DNA from: Spizellomyces sp. 'palustris'
Lineage: Eukaryota > Chytridiomycota > Chytridiomycetes > Spizellomycetales > Spizellomycetaceae
DNA length: 64,000 nucleotides
Direction of reading: 5' to 3'
Assembly: GCA_006535965.1 (NCBI GenBank)
Contig: QEAR01000016.1
Span: 62,001-126,000 of the forward strand
Positions 40,298 through 52,967 of the stretch are shown here, in pieces. The notes under the pieces are model-generated. The model searched no databases. It was given only the letters and a program-made list of their open reading frames with translations, and was not told the origin of the DNA. Position 1 is the first letter of the stretch. Each line of letters opens with the position of its first letter. The translations under genes were made by a program, and so were the position numbers.

Positions 40298-40769
40298 ATG
40301 GAGGCAAAACTATACAAAGTACGGCTAGCCAAGAGGTATACCGGATTGAGGAAGTGTGGGAGGCAGGTAAAGCTTCGGCGGACGACCCGCTCGGATGGCA
40401 AACCTCCAGTGACAGCAACGACCGAGCAGCGCAGACGCGGACCTCATGTTGACACGTGATTCGACTTGCTTCGCGACCTAACGACCGCTCATAGCAACGT
40501 ATTCAGTCACAATCCATCCGTCCGTCGAATTTCGGACATATGCATTTAATGCATTCAAATGTGTCCTTCCGACCTTTGTCATGATCGAGAACAGTTTGGT
40601 TTTCCTTTGACCCATGGACCCCATTTCCCCCCGCTCCATCGTCGTTTCCCTGCTTATTAGTATCCGTCAATAGCACCGATTTTCCTAGATACTACCCCGT
40701 TTTCTTCTTGCTGCACTCTAGACTTATACAACGTTTACAAATCTGCCCATTATCCCGCAGTCAGTTATA
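40298..40769. other. Head-to-head promoter of VPS8 and the E2 gene
   Basis: This 472-bp interval is pyrimidine-rich near the E2 start. It contains a CACGTG core at about 40453. No coding frame is called; true VPS8 5' exons could extend a little into it. Confidence 0.5.
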
Positions 40770-41684
<915 letters not shown>

Positions 41685-41992
41685 TGTAATTGTATAACTG
41701 TCAATAAGGTGGAAATTGAGCGGGCCGAATATATCTTATATCTTAACAAACTGGTTTGAGATTAAATGGGAAGCAACCGGTACAATAGAAACAATCTGCG
41801 ACGCGTAAGCCTAGGCTCCTCCTCTGAAGGGGAACGAGGTTTTAAATAGTGGATTTGCTGATAATTATAAAACGCAGTACACACTTGAGTTATTGCAGGT
41901 TTTCTGGTGGCTGTGACATGACAGTCACCATTGAGCGTCATACAGAGAGTACCTCCTAGAATCTGCCTCAGAGAACAGACCAGAGGTCACAT
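41685..41992. other. Convergent intergenic region
   Basis: The 3' ends of the E2 gene (plus) and the NDUFA9-PanC gene (minus) face each other here. I see no features beyond AT-rich transcript ends. Confidence 0.5.
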
Positions 41993-44438
41993 TCACTTGG
42001 CCCAGGTCTTGGTCGAGATACCCAAAAGGACGTTGTCAATGATCCTCGTTTTACCAGTCCTAACAGCGCCGGAAAATATTGCACCCTCGGACCCAACTTG
42101 CACCTCTTCCGCCAACGAAAAGGGATTCGCAACACTTAGATACTCCAATTCCACACCATGTTGTACATCAATGATTGCTTTTGCAATTCGAATCAGGTCG
42201 TCGCGGCTCTTTGCCGTACCTTCATTGAAGGCTCTTTGGCCGGCAGATAAAGCCTTGTACAGCACCGGGGCAACAGCTCTCTCCTCTGGCGACAAATACC
42301 TGTTCCTGCTACTCATCGCCAACCCATCTGGCTCACGCACGGTCTCACCGACTACTATTTCGGTAGGAATGAATAAATCGCGAACCATCGTGCGTACAAC
42401 CGCACATTGCTGTGCGTCCTTTTGCCCGAAGAATGCTTTTGTGGGTTGCGTAATGTTCAGAAACTTGGTTACAACGGTTGCGACTCCCCGAAAAAAGTGC
42501 GGACGTATAGACCCCTCCATTTGGTGGGACTTTCCCTTCACTTCAACAAATGTGCCTTGTTGATCCTTGACGTCCAAAACGATACCAGCGGGGTACATTT
42601 CCTTGACGTTGGGAAGAAAGATCACGTCCACACCGACCTCCGTCAACATTGCAACATCTTGCTCCATGGTGCGTGGGTACTTTCCCAGATCCTCATGTGG
42701 AGCGAACTGAGCTGGGTTAACGAATATACTCACAACGACTATATCGCAGGTATTTCTTGCAATGCGGGCTAGGCTTACGTGACCATCATGGAGTGCTCCC
42801 ATGGTAGGCACAAAGCCAACACTGAGGTCTTGTCGCTGCCACTGACGTCGGAGATCGCGATATTCGGCAATCGTCTCAACGATGCGCGGCTTACGGGTGC
42901 TGGTGGAGTATGAGCGCGAGTGGGTGTTGGCGGCTGGAGGACCATGTATCAGCAGGTAGAGCGGTACGGTGCACAGCAGAGACAAACTCACGAGTAGGTG
43001 GACGTACACCCGTACCGAAACGCGTACGCCTCAGATATCTATGTAGTACATCTTCCGCCTGAGTCGGTGATACGCCAAGATCCGTTAGCTTCATATGACT
43101 TCCTGACACCACGTTGTCGCGCTGCAAAAGCTTGACCTGATCACGGGTGAGCGTGAACAAGTTCTCTGGTAGGCGCTCCAGAAAAAATCCTTGGATATAG
43201 CCGACAATCTATATTGGGACCTGATGTCGATAAACCTCATCAGTAGAAACTCAACGTCTGCATGCGTACCCATGGAACGGATATGATCAGCCGCCGTATC
43301 CCAGCCTGATCCAACATAAGCTGCATAAGGTCCCTAAATTCATACACTGAAAACGTTACGCTCAGCTTTAGGTCCTGTTATTACCATATAAAAGACACGT
43401 TACCATGTGGTCCGCCTACTTCCACAATTTTCCCCTTGACCTTATCGGTCGCAATGCACTGTGTTATGGCGCGGGCGAGGTCCTCCACGTAGACTGGGCA
43501 ATTGGAATGAGCAGGTCTAAATCATAACATATTTCATCGAATACGAAGAAGCATACCTGGTTGAAATTTTGTATGTCCCCCTCCAAAAACAGGAACAAAA
43601 GGAAGTATTCTTGCGAGTTTGGCAAAGCGCTAGGTTTTGACACCAGTCTATGGTGAGATGCAACCGATGTAGACTTCGCGGATCGCGCGGGTAAAGAAAT
43701 GTTTGCAGCACATCCTTTCTTACGTTGAAGAAATCATCTTCTTCTCCAAATACGAGGCTGGGACGAACGACAGACGCGTCGGGGTGAACATCAAAAACAG
43801 CCTGTTCTCCAAGTCCTAAGAACCAAGATCGTATCCATTCTTAGCCCAATCGTGGGTGTTTTTGTCCGCACATAGACGCACCTTTCGTCCTTGCATAAGG
43901 CACATCGGACTCCACATCAGCTCCGATGGCACTGACATGCACCAGCTTGGCTCCACTGTCTTTGGCCGCCTGAGCAACCACTCTCGCCCCTTCCTTCTGC
44001 ACTGCATCAAATGTGTACCGTGGTCTCCGCTCGTGCATGATTCCCACCAAGTTGACGACAGCTGATGCTCCGCGACACGCTTCGCGAATGGACTGGGGAT
44101 CGGTTACATCTGCGGCGATCGCAGGTAAGAGCCGACCACCGTGGCTGCTGGAAACCTGAGGATGATCGCGTGGCGAGCGGCATGCGAGTTGAACGGCGGC
44201 AGAGGGTGAGTGTTGAAGAACAGACCTGGCAATATATGGGCCTATAAACCTGAAGCAAAACCATGTAAACACTATACATATCAGTCAGAGGAACCACCCG
44301 AGTTCTCTAGTATACCAACCCTGTTCCTCCAATCACAACAACCTTCTTAGTGGGATTGCTCTCGTTCGAGTAGAACCGTGTGAGCCAGAGTCCCGACTGA
44401 CTGCGACAAAGTCTAATAGGAGTCTTAATGGACCTCAT
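41993..44438 (-). CDS. Predicted fusion: complex I subunit NDUFA9 plus pantoate-beta-alanine ligase (PanC)
   Basis: The ATG at 44438 opens a mitochondrial presequence (MRSIKTPIRLCRSQSGLW...RFYS). The atypical SDR domain of NDUFA9 follows: GGTGFIGPYIA, NLVGIMHERRP, VHVSAIGAD, VRPSLVFGEEDDFF, RFAKLARILPFVPVFGGGHTKFQPVYVEDLA. The usual NDUFA9 C-terminus (FLERLPENLFTLTRDQVKLL... to RRTRFGTGVRPPT) ends at 42992. A 58-nt intron (42991-42934; GTGAGT donor, CTGAT branch, TCCAG acceptor) links in phase to PANTHSRSYSTSTRKPR and then a full PanC with PTMGALHDGH, FVNPAQF, FGQKDAQQ and MSSRNRYLSPEER. PanC has no ATG of its own before its catalytic motif and a stop lies upstream in its frame. NDUFA9 stabilises complex I; PanC makes pantothenate from pantoate and beta-alanine. 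Confidence 0.8.
42890..42933 (-). other. Linker with presequence-like R-x-Y-S motif at the NDUFA9/PanC junction
   Basis: The first codons after the joining intron read PANTHSRSYSTSTRK. This stretch is rich in Ser/Thr/Arg, lacks acidic residues, and contains R-S-Y-S, which resembles the R-x-Y|S site cut by the mitochondrial processing peptidase. It may be the leftover presequence of a once separate PanC, or an internal cleavage site. Confidence 0.45.
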
Positions 44439-44571
44439 GATGGACAAGGCTGCAGATGGGTGCAAGATGGGACGTAAGGCATGCGCGCTAATATCGGGCT
44501 TTACGCACGTGATACCAAAGAGTTTTTGAATAAGTTATACAAAATATTATTCTATAGCCGCTCCCAGAAAA

Positions 44572-46743
44572 CTACCGCAAGAATTGCTGATATACCAAAT
44601 TGTCTGTCTCTTCTACGTAGGGATATCTCAGGTCCTTTAAAAACTTTTCAAACTCGTGTGTCGTCTCTAGTGGCACTTGAACGCCTGCCAACACCCTCGA
44701 GACATCGCCGCCATAATTGCGGTAATGGAATAAGGATACTACAGTAGGTAAATCAGCATACAAATATCAAACAAGCGACTCTCACTTTCACTAACCGTTC
44801 CATAGAGGATGGCGAAGCGTGGACAGGAAATGGCTGAGAGCGCCCGGTCGCTCCGGGAAGGAAAATCGGAAAAGTCTCTCATTCGCGACCTCTTTTCTTC
44901 CCCCTACCAGGTATCGAGCGTGGGCTTTGGCCATTTCATTCCGACTAGCGTCCATGGCACGCATTCCTTTGCTATCAAGCTCCTTGAAAATCTCTCCCAA
45001 TTCCTTTTCCCTGTCGTTTACCACGAACGACATGAAAATGTGCGCTTCTGCGGGATCGCCATACCGGTAGGAGAATTCGGATACAGCTCGTGGTGAGATT
45101 GCTTTGTACAGATCCATGAAGCTTTGACAGCAAAGATCGTAAGATAGGATCGACTTATAGCTAACACGAACCGGAAATCCGTAGTCATACCTGCCAGGTC
45201 GCTCTGGAATGATAACGGTGATCAAAGCTTCCCTATTCTCACCAAGCTCCGCTCGTTCCGCGACGAATCTCAGTCGATCAAAATTCATATTTGCCCCACT
45301 GGTCACGGCAACAAATGTCATGCCCTTGCATCCCTTCTCCTGCACATATTTCTTCACCCCCGCCAGACCGAGTGCTCCAGCCGGTTCTACAACACTCCTG
45401 GTATCCTCAAAGACATCCTTGATTCCTGCGCAGATTTCATCCGTAGAGACCAGCACAGTTTCGTCCACCAACTCCTTGCAGACCCGGAACGTTTCCTCCC
45501 CAACGACTTTCACGGCCGCACCATCCGCGAATAAGCCGACCTGCGATAGCATAACACGTTCGCCAGCCTTCAAGGAACGTGTCATTGCCGCTGCATCATG
45601 CGTTTCAACCCCTATGATTTTCACATGGGGAAAGATCCTTTTCACATACGATGCAACACCGGCTGCCAGTCCCCCACCACCGATACAAATAAAAATCGCG
45701 TCAATTTTTGGTCCAGACTGCCTCATTATTTCCAGACCAACCGTTCCCTGGCCTGCAATGACGTATGGATCATCGTATGGGGGTATATTGATATATCCGT
45801 GTTCCTACTCAGATGGGACTTGAGAAGATGTGGAATTCTGCAAAATGACAGTTCACAGTACCTTGGCAAGCCTGGCACATTCTGCTTTTGCTTCGTCAAA
45901 GTCGTTCCCATGCAATACCACTTGCGCACCAAGTCTTTGGACGTTTCTCCACTTGATCGGAGGAGTTACTGTTGGCATAACAATGGCTGCCCTAATGCCC
46001 ATTTTTTGAGCTGCTAGAGCAACACCTTGTGCATGGTTGCCAGCTGAGCATGCGATGACTCCCTTCTTTTTTTCCTCCTCTGAAAGCTGATGCATGCGAT
46101 TATATGCCCCCCGCAGCTTGAAAGAAAACACGGGTTGCAGATCTTCCCGCTTAAGAAGCACCGTATTCCCAATGCGTGTTGATAGGTTGTGTGCCTTTTG
46201 AAGTGGTGATTCCATGGCGACATCGTAAACTTGGGCGGTCAGAATTAAGCGGACATAATCGGGGAGTTGGAAGTTTGCTGCAGCAGTTGGTGTGTTGTCC
46301 GGTTTGCCGGAATGAGGGTTAGGAAATATGGACGATGCATTGGGGGAATCAATCTCTTCATCGTATTGAGCAAGTGGCACCGCGGAGGCTGAGAGAGTTG
46401 AACTTTCCTCCTTCCCTTGTGTGAGCTTGTTGCTTGTCGAATCCACAACAGACGCAACTTCGGGAGAACCGCCAGACACTGCTAGACCGAGTCCTTCTAC
46501 AGCTCCCACCATGACGCCCGCATCTCTGACTGCACAAGTGAGTGGATCCGTTCCACTTTCAGTCGTGTCCGCATTAACCGTCCCTGTTGCTACTGAGTGT
46601 TGGACATGGCTCGTAGTCTGGGTGGTTGTTGAAACAGTGTCCGCCGAGGCCCCCGCGCTGTGAGATGTTTGTGTTGACGACGTACTTTGTGAAGCCATGT
46701 TCCCTGCGTCCGCAAGGTGATTGCTAGCGTCAAATTGGGCCAT
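44572..46743 (-). CDS. Threonine deaminase (L-threonine ammonia-lyase), ILV1
   Basis: PLP fold-type II enzyme that converts threonine to 2-oxobutyrate, the first step to isoleucine. The catalytic part has [32 protein letters not shown] with the PLP lysine, [29 protein letters not shown], and [13 protein letters not shown]. Two ACT-like regulatory segments follow, the second ending [14 protein letters not shown] and the protein ending VYQQFLR. Three or more introns are seen. The first 160 residues are Ser/Thr/Ala-rich with very few Arg, unlike a normal mitochondrial presequence, although fungal Ilv1 is usually mitochondrial. NDUFA9-PanC follows 133 bp downstream on the same strand. Confidence 0.92.
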
Positions 46744-47242
46744 TGTGAGGAAGTGTGTCCTCGACCCTCAAGATCTCCACCAAGATAAAAATACAGAATA
46801 TGAGTCACATGAGTCACAGCCAGCAGATTGGATTAACACCAGAGGACGAATCGGACGAATGGGACGAGGACGGCGAGGACGAACTTTGAGCGATTTACTA
46901 GTCATGATAACCATTGAACATTTACAGGAAGAAGATTCCGCTGGGAAATATGCGTGGGTAACAAACCAATCTGTTTTGGACTCATACGCAGATTGGATGA
47001 CATTCCCTCAAAATATCAGCATCCAGCAACCAGCAACCAACAAACCGCTGCCCCATAAAACGAATAAAAATTCCAAATGGATTGCCACCGGTTGTTGGCA
47101 GCTTGGAGTTGTGTGTTGACCTCTAGGGTCTCGGGAACGGAGGTTGCCGGACATTCTGAGGAGTCGGGCAAAGATTACGAAATGCTCGTGTAATCACAGC
47201 CGCGAAGGCTGTGAAACTGGAGGTGGATTCTTTACTCCAAGC
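46744..47242. other. Head-to-head promoter of ILV1 and the F-box gene
   Basis: About 500 bp between two divergent starts. It contains a GGACGAATCGGACGAATGGGACGA near-repeat around 46840-46870. I see no clear TATA box or coding frame worth calling. Confidence 0.5.
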
Positions 47243-48558
47243 ATGACATCCGACTTATCCAAACGACTCGATACGCAACCGGAAGAATGTCTGCTCATCA
47301 TTCTTCGGCATCTTCCAGCATGTTATTTAGTAAGCATCTGCCGAACAAACCGGTACTTTCGTGACTTGGGCTATGATGAGGGTCTTTGGAAGCACAGGTG
47401 CATTGTAGACTACGGCCTGCAATCTATCTCCCAGCGGGAAATAACCAGCTGGCGAGCGCTCTATGCTCGCCTAAAGAGTCCAAAAGTATTTGAGTGGGAT
47501 AGTAATACCTACCCTATCGACTATGGAAGGTTTGCTGGCAAGAAATTGGTCAAAGTCGTTTGCACCGGATGGGGAAGACTTGCTTCTACGGCGACCGGCG
47601 AAATCTGGTTTTGGGGCAAAATGAACGGTGAAACATGGGGCGACAATCGAAGCAGGAATTATCAAGAACCGGTCCAAGTTGCAAATTCTGGTTCGCCTCT
47701 ACCCAGAGTGCTCGATGTCACCGGAGGAAGGACGTTTGGGATCGCCTTGACAAACGACCCAGCCGGTTTGGACCGTAAACGTGTCTTTGTCTTTTCTAGC
47801 GTGGAATCGGTATGGGAAATTGAAGGGCTTCGTGACAAGGATATCGTCAAAGTCGCTGCAGGATGGGCCCACGGACTCGCCTTGTCCCGCTCGGGTACGA
47901 TCTACATCTTTCCCACCGAAAGTGCTACAAATCAGCAATACAGGACGATTTCTTCGCCCTCTATGGACAACCCATACGTCGAAATGGGGGGTGGTGAGGA
48001 TTTCTGTGTAGCCCTTACGTGCTATGGGGATGTGTACAAATGGAGCCCCAACGCCGAGGAGGCATTAATTGTCCCAGGTTTATCAGGACTAGGCTTCACA
48101 AAGCTGTCTTCGTTTTTTCGCCATTATGCAGTCTTTGGTCAAGATGTTAGGCTTTCTAACCTGCATCCAGAACAGTCAAGTACCAAGCAAGTCATTCCAA
48201 TCTGGTGCAAAGACAAATCAAACGTTTTCGGCTTGACATTGCCCGATGGAGCTAATTCACACGACGCCATTCGGCAGATAGCGTTTGGAGATTGGCATAG
48301 TTTGTGTCTGACCAAAAATGGAAAAGTCTATAAATGGGGAGAGGGGTGCACAGGTACATCTTTTTAATCATGTAGTGTGGTGGCAAATTCTGACATTCTT
48401 CAATAGCCTCGAAAAACGCATTTCCACAATCGGGACCTGCATTGGGAAACCCAGAAAGCTCATGCGAACTCCTACCATTCTCGAATACCGATTGGTTTGT
48501 AATTCAAATAGCGGCGGGTGGTCATCAGGCTGCGTGTTTGGCTGTCCAGGTTTATTGA
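47243..48558 (+). CDS. F-box protein with RCC1-like repeats (SAF1-like)
   Basis: The ATG at 47243 gives MTSDLSKRLDTQPEECLLIIL. The F-box covers QPEECLLIILRHLPACYLVSICRTNRYF...LWKHRC. RCC1-type blades follow: TGWGRLASTATGEIWFWGK, VTGGRTFGIALTND, VAAGWAHGLALSRSGTIYIF, MGGGEDFCVALTCYGDVYKW, FGDWHSLCLTKNGKVYKWGEG. A 56-nt intron near 48355-48410 leads to the last blade, ending IAAGGHQAACLAVQVY. This layout matches Saf1-type and other F-box/RCC1 proteins that serve as substrate receptors of SCF ubiquitin ligases. The substrate is unknown. Confidence 0.82.
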
Positions 48559-48776
48559 CGTGCTAGGTAGCTGTGGTGCAGTTGAGGCCTTCTGCACGTT
48601 ATTGCGATAGATAGAACACATATGTAGCCAAATAACATTTCAGTCACTAGTCGCACCTCTCTTCTCAATACTATGCTACCAAATTCCTCTATCATGCCTA
48701 CATGTGAAAAATGCGTATTTTTACAAGCTATGAATTAAATTATCATGTACAAAGGGCGTTGGGGAAACGTTCAGAT

Positions 48777-51700
48777 CTATTTGATTTTCAAAGTTCGTTG
48801 CTTCTCAGCATGCTCAACAATTTTTTTCTCCACCAATAACCCCTATAAGCCCAGGCACTGATGCTTTAGGATGAATAGGCCCAGAATGTGACAAGGAAAA
48901 CGGTCACCCACCTTTCGCTTACGAACTCCTTCCATGTACTTTTTTGCGAGGTTCTCTCTGTCCGCTTTCTCACCCAAGTCCTCCAGCTCCTCCTCGGTCG
49001 TCGGTACCCAAAAAGGGTCAATATCAAGCACTTCAAATCCACTAAAGATCAACTGCGGACTTGCCGCTCCAGAAGTTCGCTTCCTAATCTCATCCGCGAA
49101 GCCGAAACTCTCCACGACTGGCAGCACTGATCTGATGTTAAAGAACGGGGTACCTTCTCGCATCTCTTCAGATAGGATGCGGCCTCTTCGTCGGGCCAAG
49201 ACTGCATATACTTTTCCCAGAACTTCCGCTGGAGCTTGCAGATCACAAGAATACATGGCAAGCATCAATCTTGGCGACCATCCTAGGAATGCCTGTCTAC
49301 AAGCTTCCTTGAGCGTTGAAATCACCCGTCCCGACAACAAACTTAATTGTGCGTCCGGGGCTTCTTCCCACCCTTCGATCGTAAATTCCTCCAAGAAAAA
49401 CGCAACGCCCATCATGGGTTCGGCGGCCAAGGGGCCCTGCAACGTTGCCAGCTGAAAGCCCGCATTGATACTTCCTTCGTAGTGCCGGATGTTCGGTATC
49501 CGTCTCTCTAAATGACCATCGTCAAGAGATAGCTCCTCGATCGAGGTATTTAGTGTATCTTCAGCTTCAATGGCTTCGGTGGACTCAATCTCTTCAGTCG
49601 GTGAATCTGACCGAGTCCGTGAGCGCCCGGACCCTGATGCTACTGAGCGAAACCAGGGGGATCTCTCATAACCTGGCACATTATTAACGAGCAAGTTCGG
49701 ACCAATACGTTTGGGTCCAAATGCCCACAGTCTGTCGTGACGAACTCAGCGAATGTGTTACATGAAATACCAACTTATGCGATTGAACTCAAGTACCTGT
49801 CGACAACTCCGTTCCATAATTCCTTATCCTTGATTTCATTTTCTCTATACGCCTCGTCGAACACCTCTTTGAGCTTCCGTACGAACGCTTCACCACTTCC
49901 CTCTTGATCCACACTAATGTCTCGCTCTTCGACAATGTTACGCATGGTCTTCGACTGGTTTTCTAGGTATGCAGTGACTCGTGACGGTAATGGGACTGCT
50001 CTTACGCGTATGGTACACAGCTTGTCGGGAGTTTGAACAATGGCGGTTCCTGTTGGAAGAGATGTCGCGACTTCAGTGGGTCGAGAGGCAGGGTCAAGCG
50101 GATCTACAATATATGTAAATGATTATGATAGTTTGATATGAGAAGTCATATTTATCGTACCGGTGGAATCCTCGACTTTTTGTCCACTTGGAGTCTGAGT
50201 TAAAGGAATGGCTGGGAATGTGGACACCGTTTCCCGGAATGGCACAATCGGGGGAGACACTTGAATGTCTATTTTGGCAAATCGTTCTCGTAAATCTTTC
50301 AAGCATCGTTCCAAATGTAGCTCTCCTGCACACACAATGACGTGCTCCCCTGTCTCTTGTAAGTATACTTCGACACAAGGATCTGCTTGATTGAGTAATC
50401 GTAACCCGTCGACCAGTTGTCCCATTTGGTTTGGCTCTCTTGGTTCCAGCGCAACACGCACGATCGGTGCTGCGTCAGCCCTTACGCCTCCAAAGCTTGG
50501 ACACTCTGATATACTGGACAAGGTCGCAGATTTTAACACGTGCTGTCCCAAGCCGCCGATACCAAAGACATTTCCAGCCGGCACCTCCTTCAGCTCTTGA
50601 AGTTCACGCCCCATCATGAGATACAGTTTCTCAATGGTAACAGCTGACCGGTATCGTGTGGGAAGAGCTGGATCGTACTTGGGACCTAATACCTGAAGAG
50701 TTTGTCCCACTCTTATCGTTCCCGAATAAATGCGCGCAAAGCCGATCAACGTTTCCTCCGCTGGCGCTTCGGGGACTTCGGGGGTTGAAACTGTGTCCGT
50801 CGGTCCTTGTAGTACCACAGGTCCCGTCTCTGCATTTTCAGCACTCCCAGAATCGTCCAGCTGGATATGACCCGACTCAACTGCCTTGTCGCTGGTTGTC
50901 TCTCCTTTCAAGACCGCCGCTTGTTGCTTCTCAATGGCCGCTCGCCGTCGTTCTCTCATCTCTTCTGCAGTTAGTTGCACACGTCGATTTGTTGGTAGCA
51001 TGTCAGCAGACACACTAAACATTTTGCTCACATAGGCGACCACAGGGACATCATCACTACGGTCGCAGTTGTAAATTGCGGTTTCAAAGGCATGTCGAGA
51101 TTCTGATAACGATTCTAACTCTGGTTGGTCGCCCTTTGGATACAATATCTTCGGTAACCTCAAAGTCTGCGCCACGGCAGGCGAAGGAATCTTCTCTATC
51201 ACAGTCAGGAGCACAGAACTCGACAGTGGTAGCCACTGGCTCATGATCGCCTGTAGGAGAGCTCGACTGTCCTTTGATCTCATGTCACGCGGAAGCACCT
51301 TCACGTTTAATGCCTTCACAATCTTTTCCACCTTTTCCCGGTCGCTAGATGATACGAAAAGTCAGTATTTCCAATCCATGCTATGAGGGTCCATGCTCGA
51401 CATTTTTAATTCTTACTTTGTTTCCAGTACGCTGTCGTAGAGTGCCCAGAGATTGTCGAGAACAAACTGCACGAACATGGGCTTCAATGGTCTGCCCTTC
51501 AATCCCTTATGTCCCAGCACCCTTTTCGTTTTCGGATCTAGATAGTAGTCGCCCCAAAGCACTCTCCGTAACAACTCCTCTTTTATGCCCAATTTTGCGG
51601 CATATATCTGGGCAAACTGCTCTATCCTTTATAAATTCTTAGCAGCTGAAGTGTCCATACACGAGTCAGTAGTGTGGATATATACCTGAAAGCCCACCCA

Positions 51701-52713
51701 TCTATTGCACTAGAGAAGATGACGTTTCCCTGATCTGGAGAAAAGTACAGGGACGAGTCATCCTGATGCTCAAGTCTCCATTCAATTTCCTCCTCTTCCT
51801 CCTTCCCATGTTTCGTCATCAATCTTTTCGCCTGATACGCCTAATTTCCAGTGAATAATTATAAAGGTCAATAGTTATAAAGAAAAACCATTGTTTTGCC
51901 TGCCTCTTTACCTTGTATCGGGCTGCATCTTTCTGCATCATGCTTTCAGAGTAGAACGTCCCCATGATTGCATTCACCTGTTCCAGAATTCTGTTCAGAT
52001 GAATGTATGCTTCTGACGACGTTAGCTTGAGCTCGGTAATCAAGCGGTCGATCTTGTTCAGTACTAAGACAGGCCGAACGTTCTCCATCCATGCTTGACG
52101 TAACACCGTATGTGTCTACACATGCATATTGTAAGATGCCCTATCCTGAAGCGACATGAATGACCTCTAATATCTCCTTTCACCTGCGTGCAAACTCCTT
52201 CTACTGCATCTACAAGCACAAGCGCGCCATCACACAGCCTTGAAGCGGTTGACACCTCACTCGAAAAGTCCACATGTCCAGGGGAGTCGATCAGATTAAC
52301 CAGATATTCATCGGCTACAGTAGAAGACTCTTTCGCCGCGTCAGACGTATACTACGGCATTTGTAAACAATGCTCAGGAGTACCTTGCTTTGCACTGTCT
52401 ATCAAGCTCTTGACAATTTTAAAGTAGAGTGATATCCCACTGGATTTCATTGTAATGCCTCGTTGTTGCTCGTCCTCACGAGAATCCAGATACCGAACTT
52501 TTCCGGAAAGTTTGGAGCTAATAATACCATTGGAAGCCAGAAGACTATCTGACAAGGTCGTTTTCCCTAGTTCTAACGTCAACGCCTGCTCGCATCAGTT
52601 TTTCATAAGGTCATATGATTACCATGGTCGACATGAGCCAAGATGCAAATGTTCCGTATCTTATGCTGGTCCTTTTGGAGGGACACCAGCTGGGCATGCG
52701 TTATGGCGGGCAT
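48777..52713 (-). CDS. Elongation factor-like GTPase EFL1 (RIA1)
   Basis: The ATG at 52713 opens [21 protein letters not shown]. The G1 motif AHVDHGKTT is split by an intron whose acceptor is AACTAG. G2 RGITMKSS, G3 [11 protein letters not shown] and G4 NKIDR follow. A charged insert typical of EFL1 ([16 protein letters not shown]...) lies in domain II. Domains III-V carry [20 protein letters not shown] and a long C-terminal part with the final exon [15 protein letters not shown], the EFL1/EF-2 relative C-terminus. Efl1 works with SBDS (Sdo1) to release Tif6/eIF6 from pre-60S ribosomal subunits in the cytoplasm. About eleven introns are present, some placed only approximately. Confidence 0.9.
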
Positions 52714-52967
52714 GGTCTTGGGCGGAGTGCGGACATGAACTCGAGATTACACTTGGCCAAAAAGAGTGTGAAGGTACAGTGACTAAACTAATTGCTCACG
52801 TACATAGCAACCGATGGAGGCACAGCATCTCATGCACATAGCAACATGTGATAGCGGCGACGACGACGGCAGATGGTTTTGCGATGTGGCAAACAAATGA
52901 ACTATATTTCTAGAAAGCACCATTCTCCAGACAAAGATCCAGGAAAATTTGAATAAATAATCTACTC

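Noticed and set aside
42992-43009. GTG at 43009 as a stand-alone PanC start
   Set aside because: Nuclear fungal genes rarely start at GTG. The stretch from there to the acceptor at 42934 is better explained as the C-terminal NDUFA9 exon followed by an intron with consensus signals.
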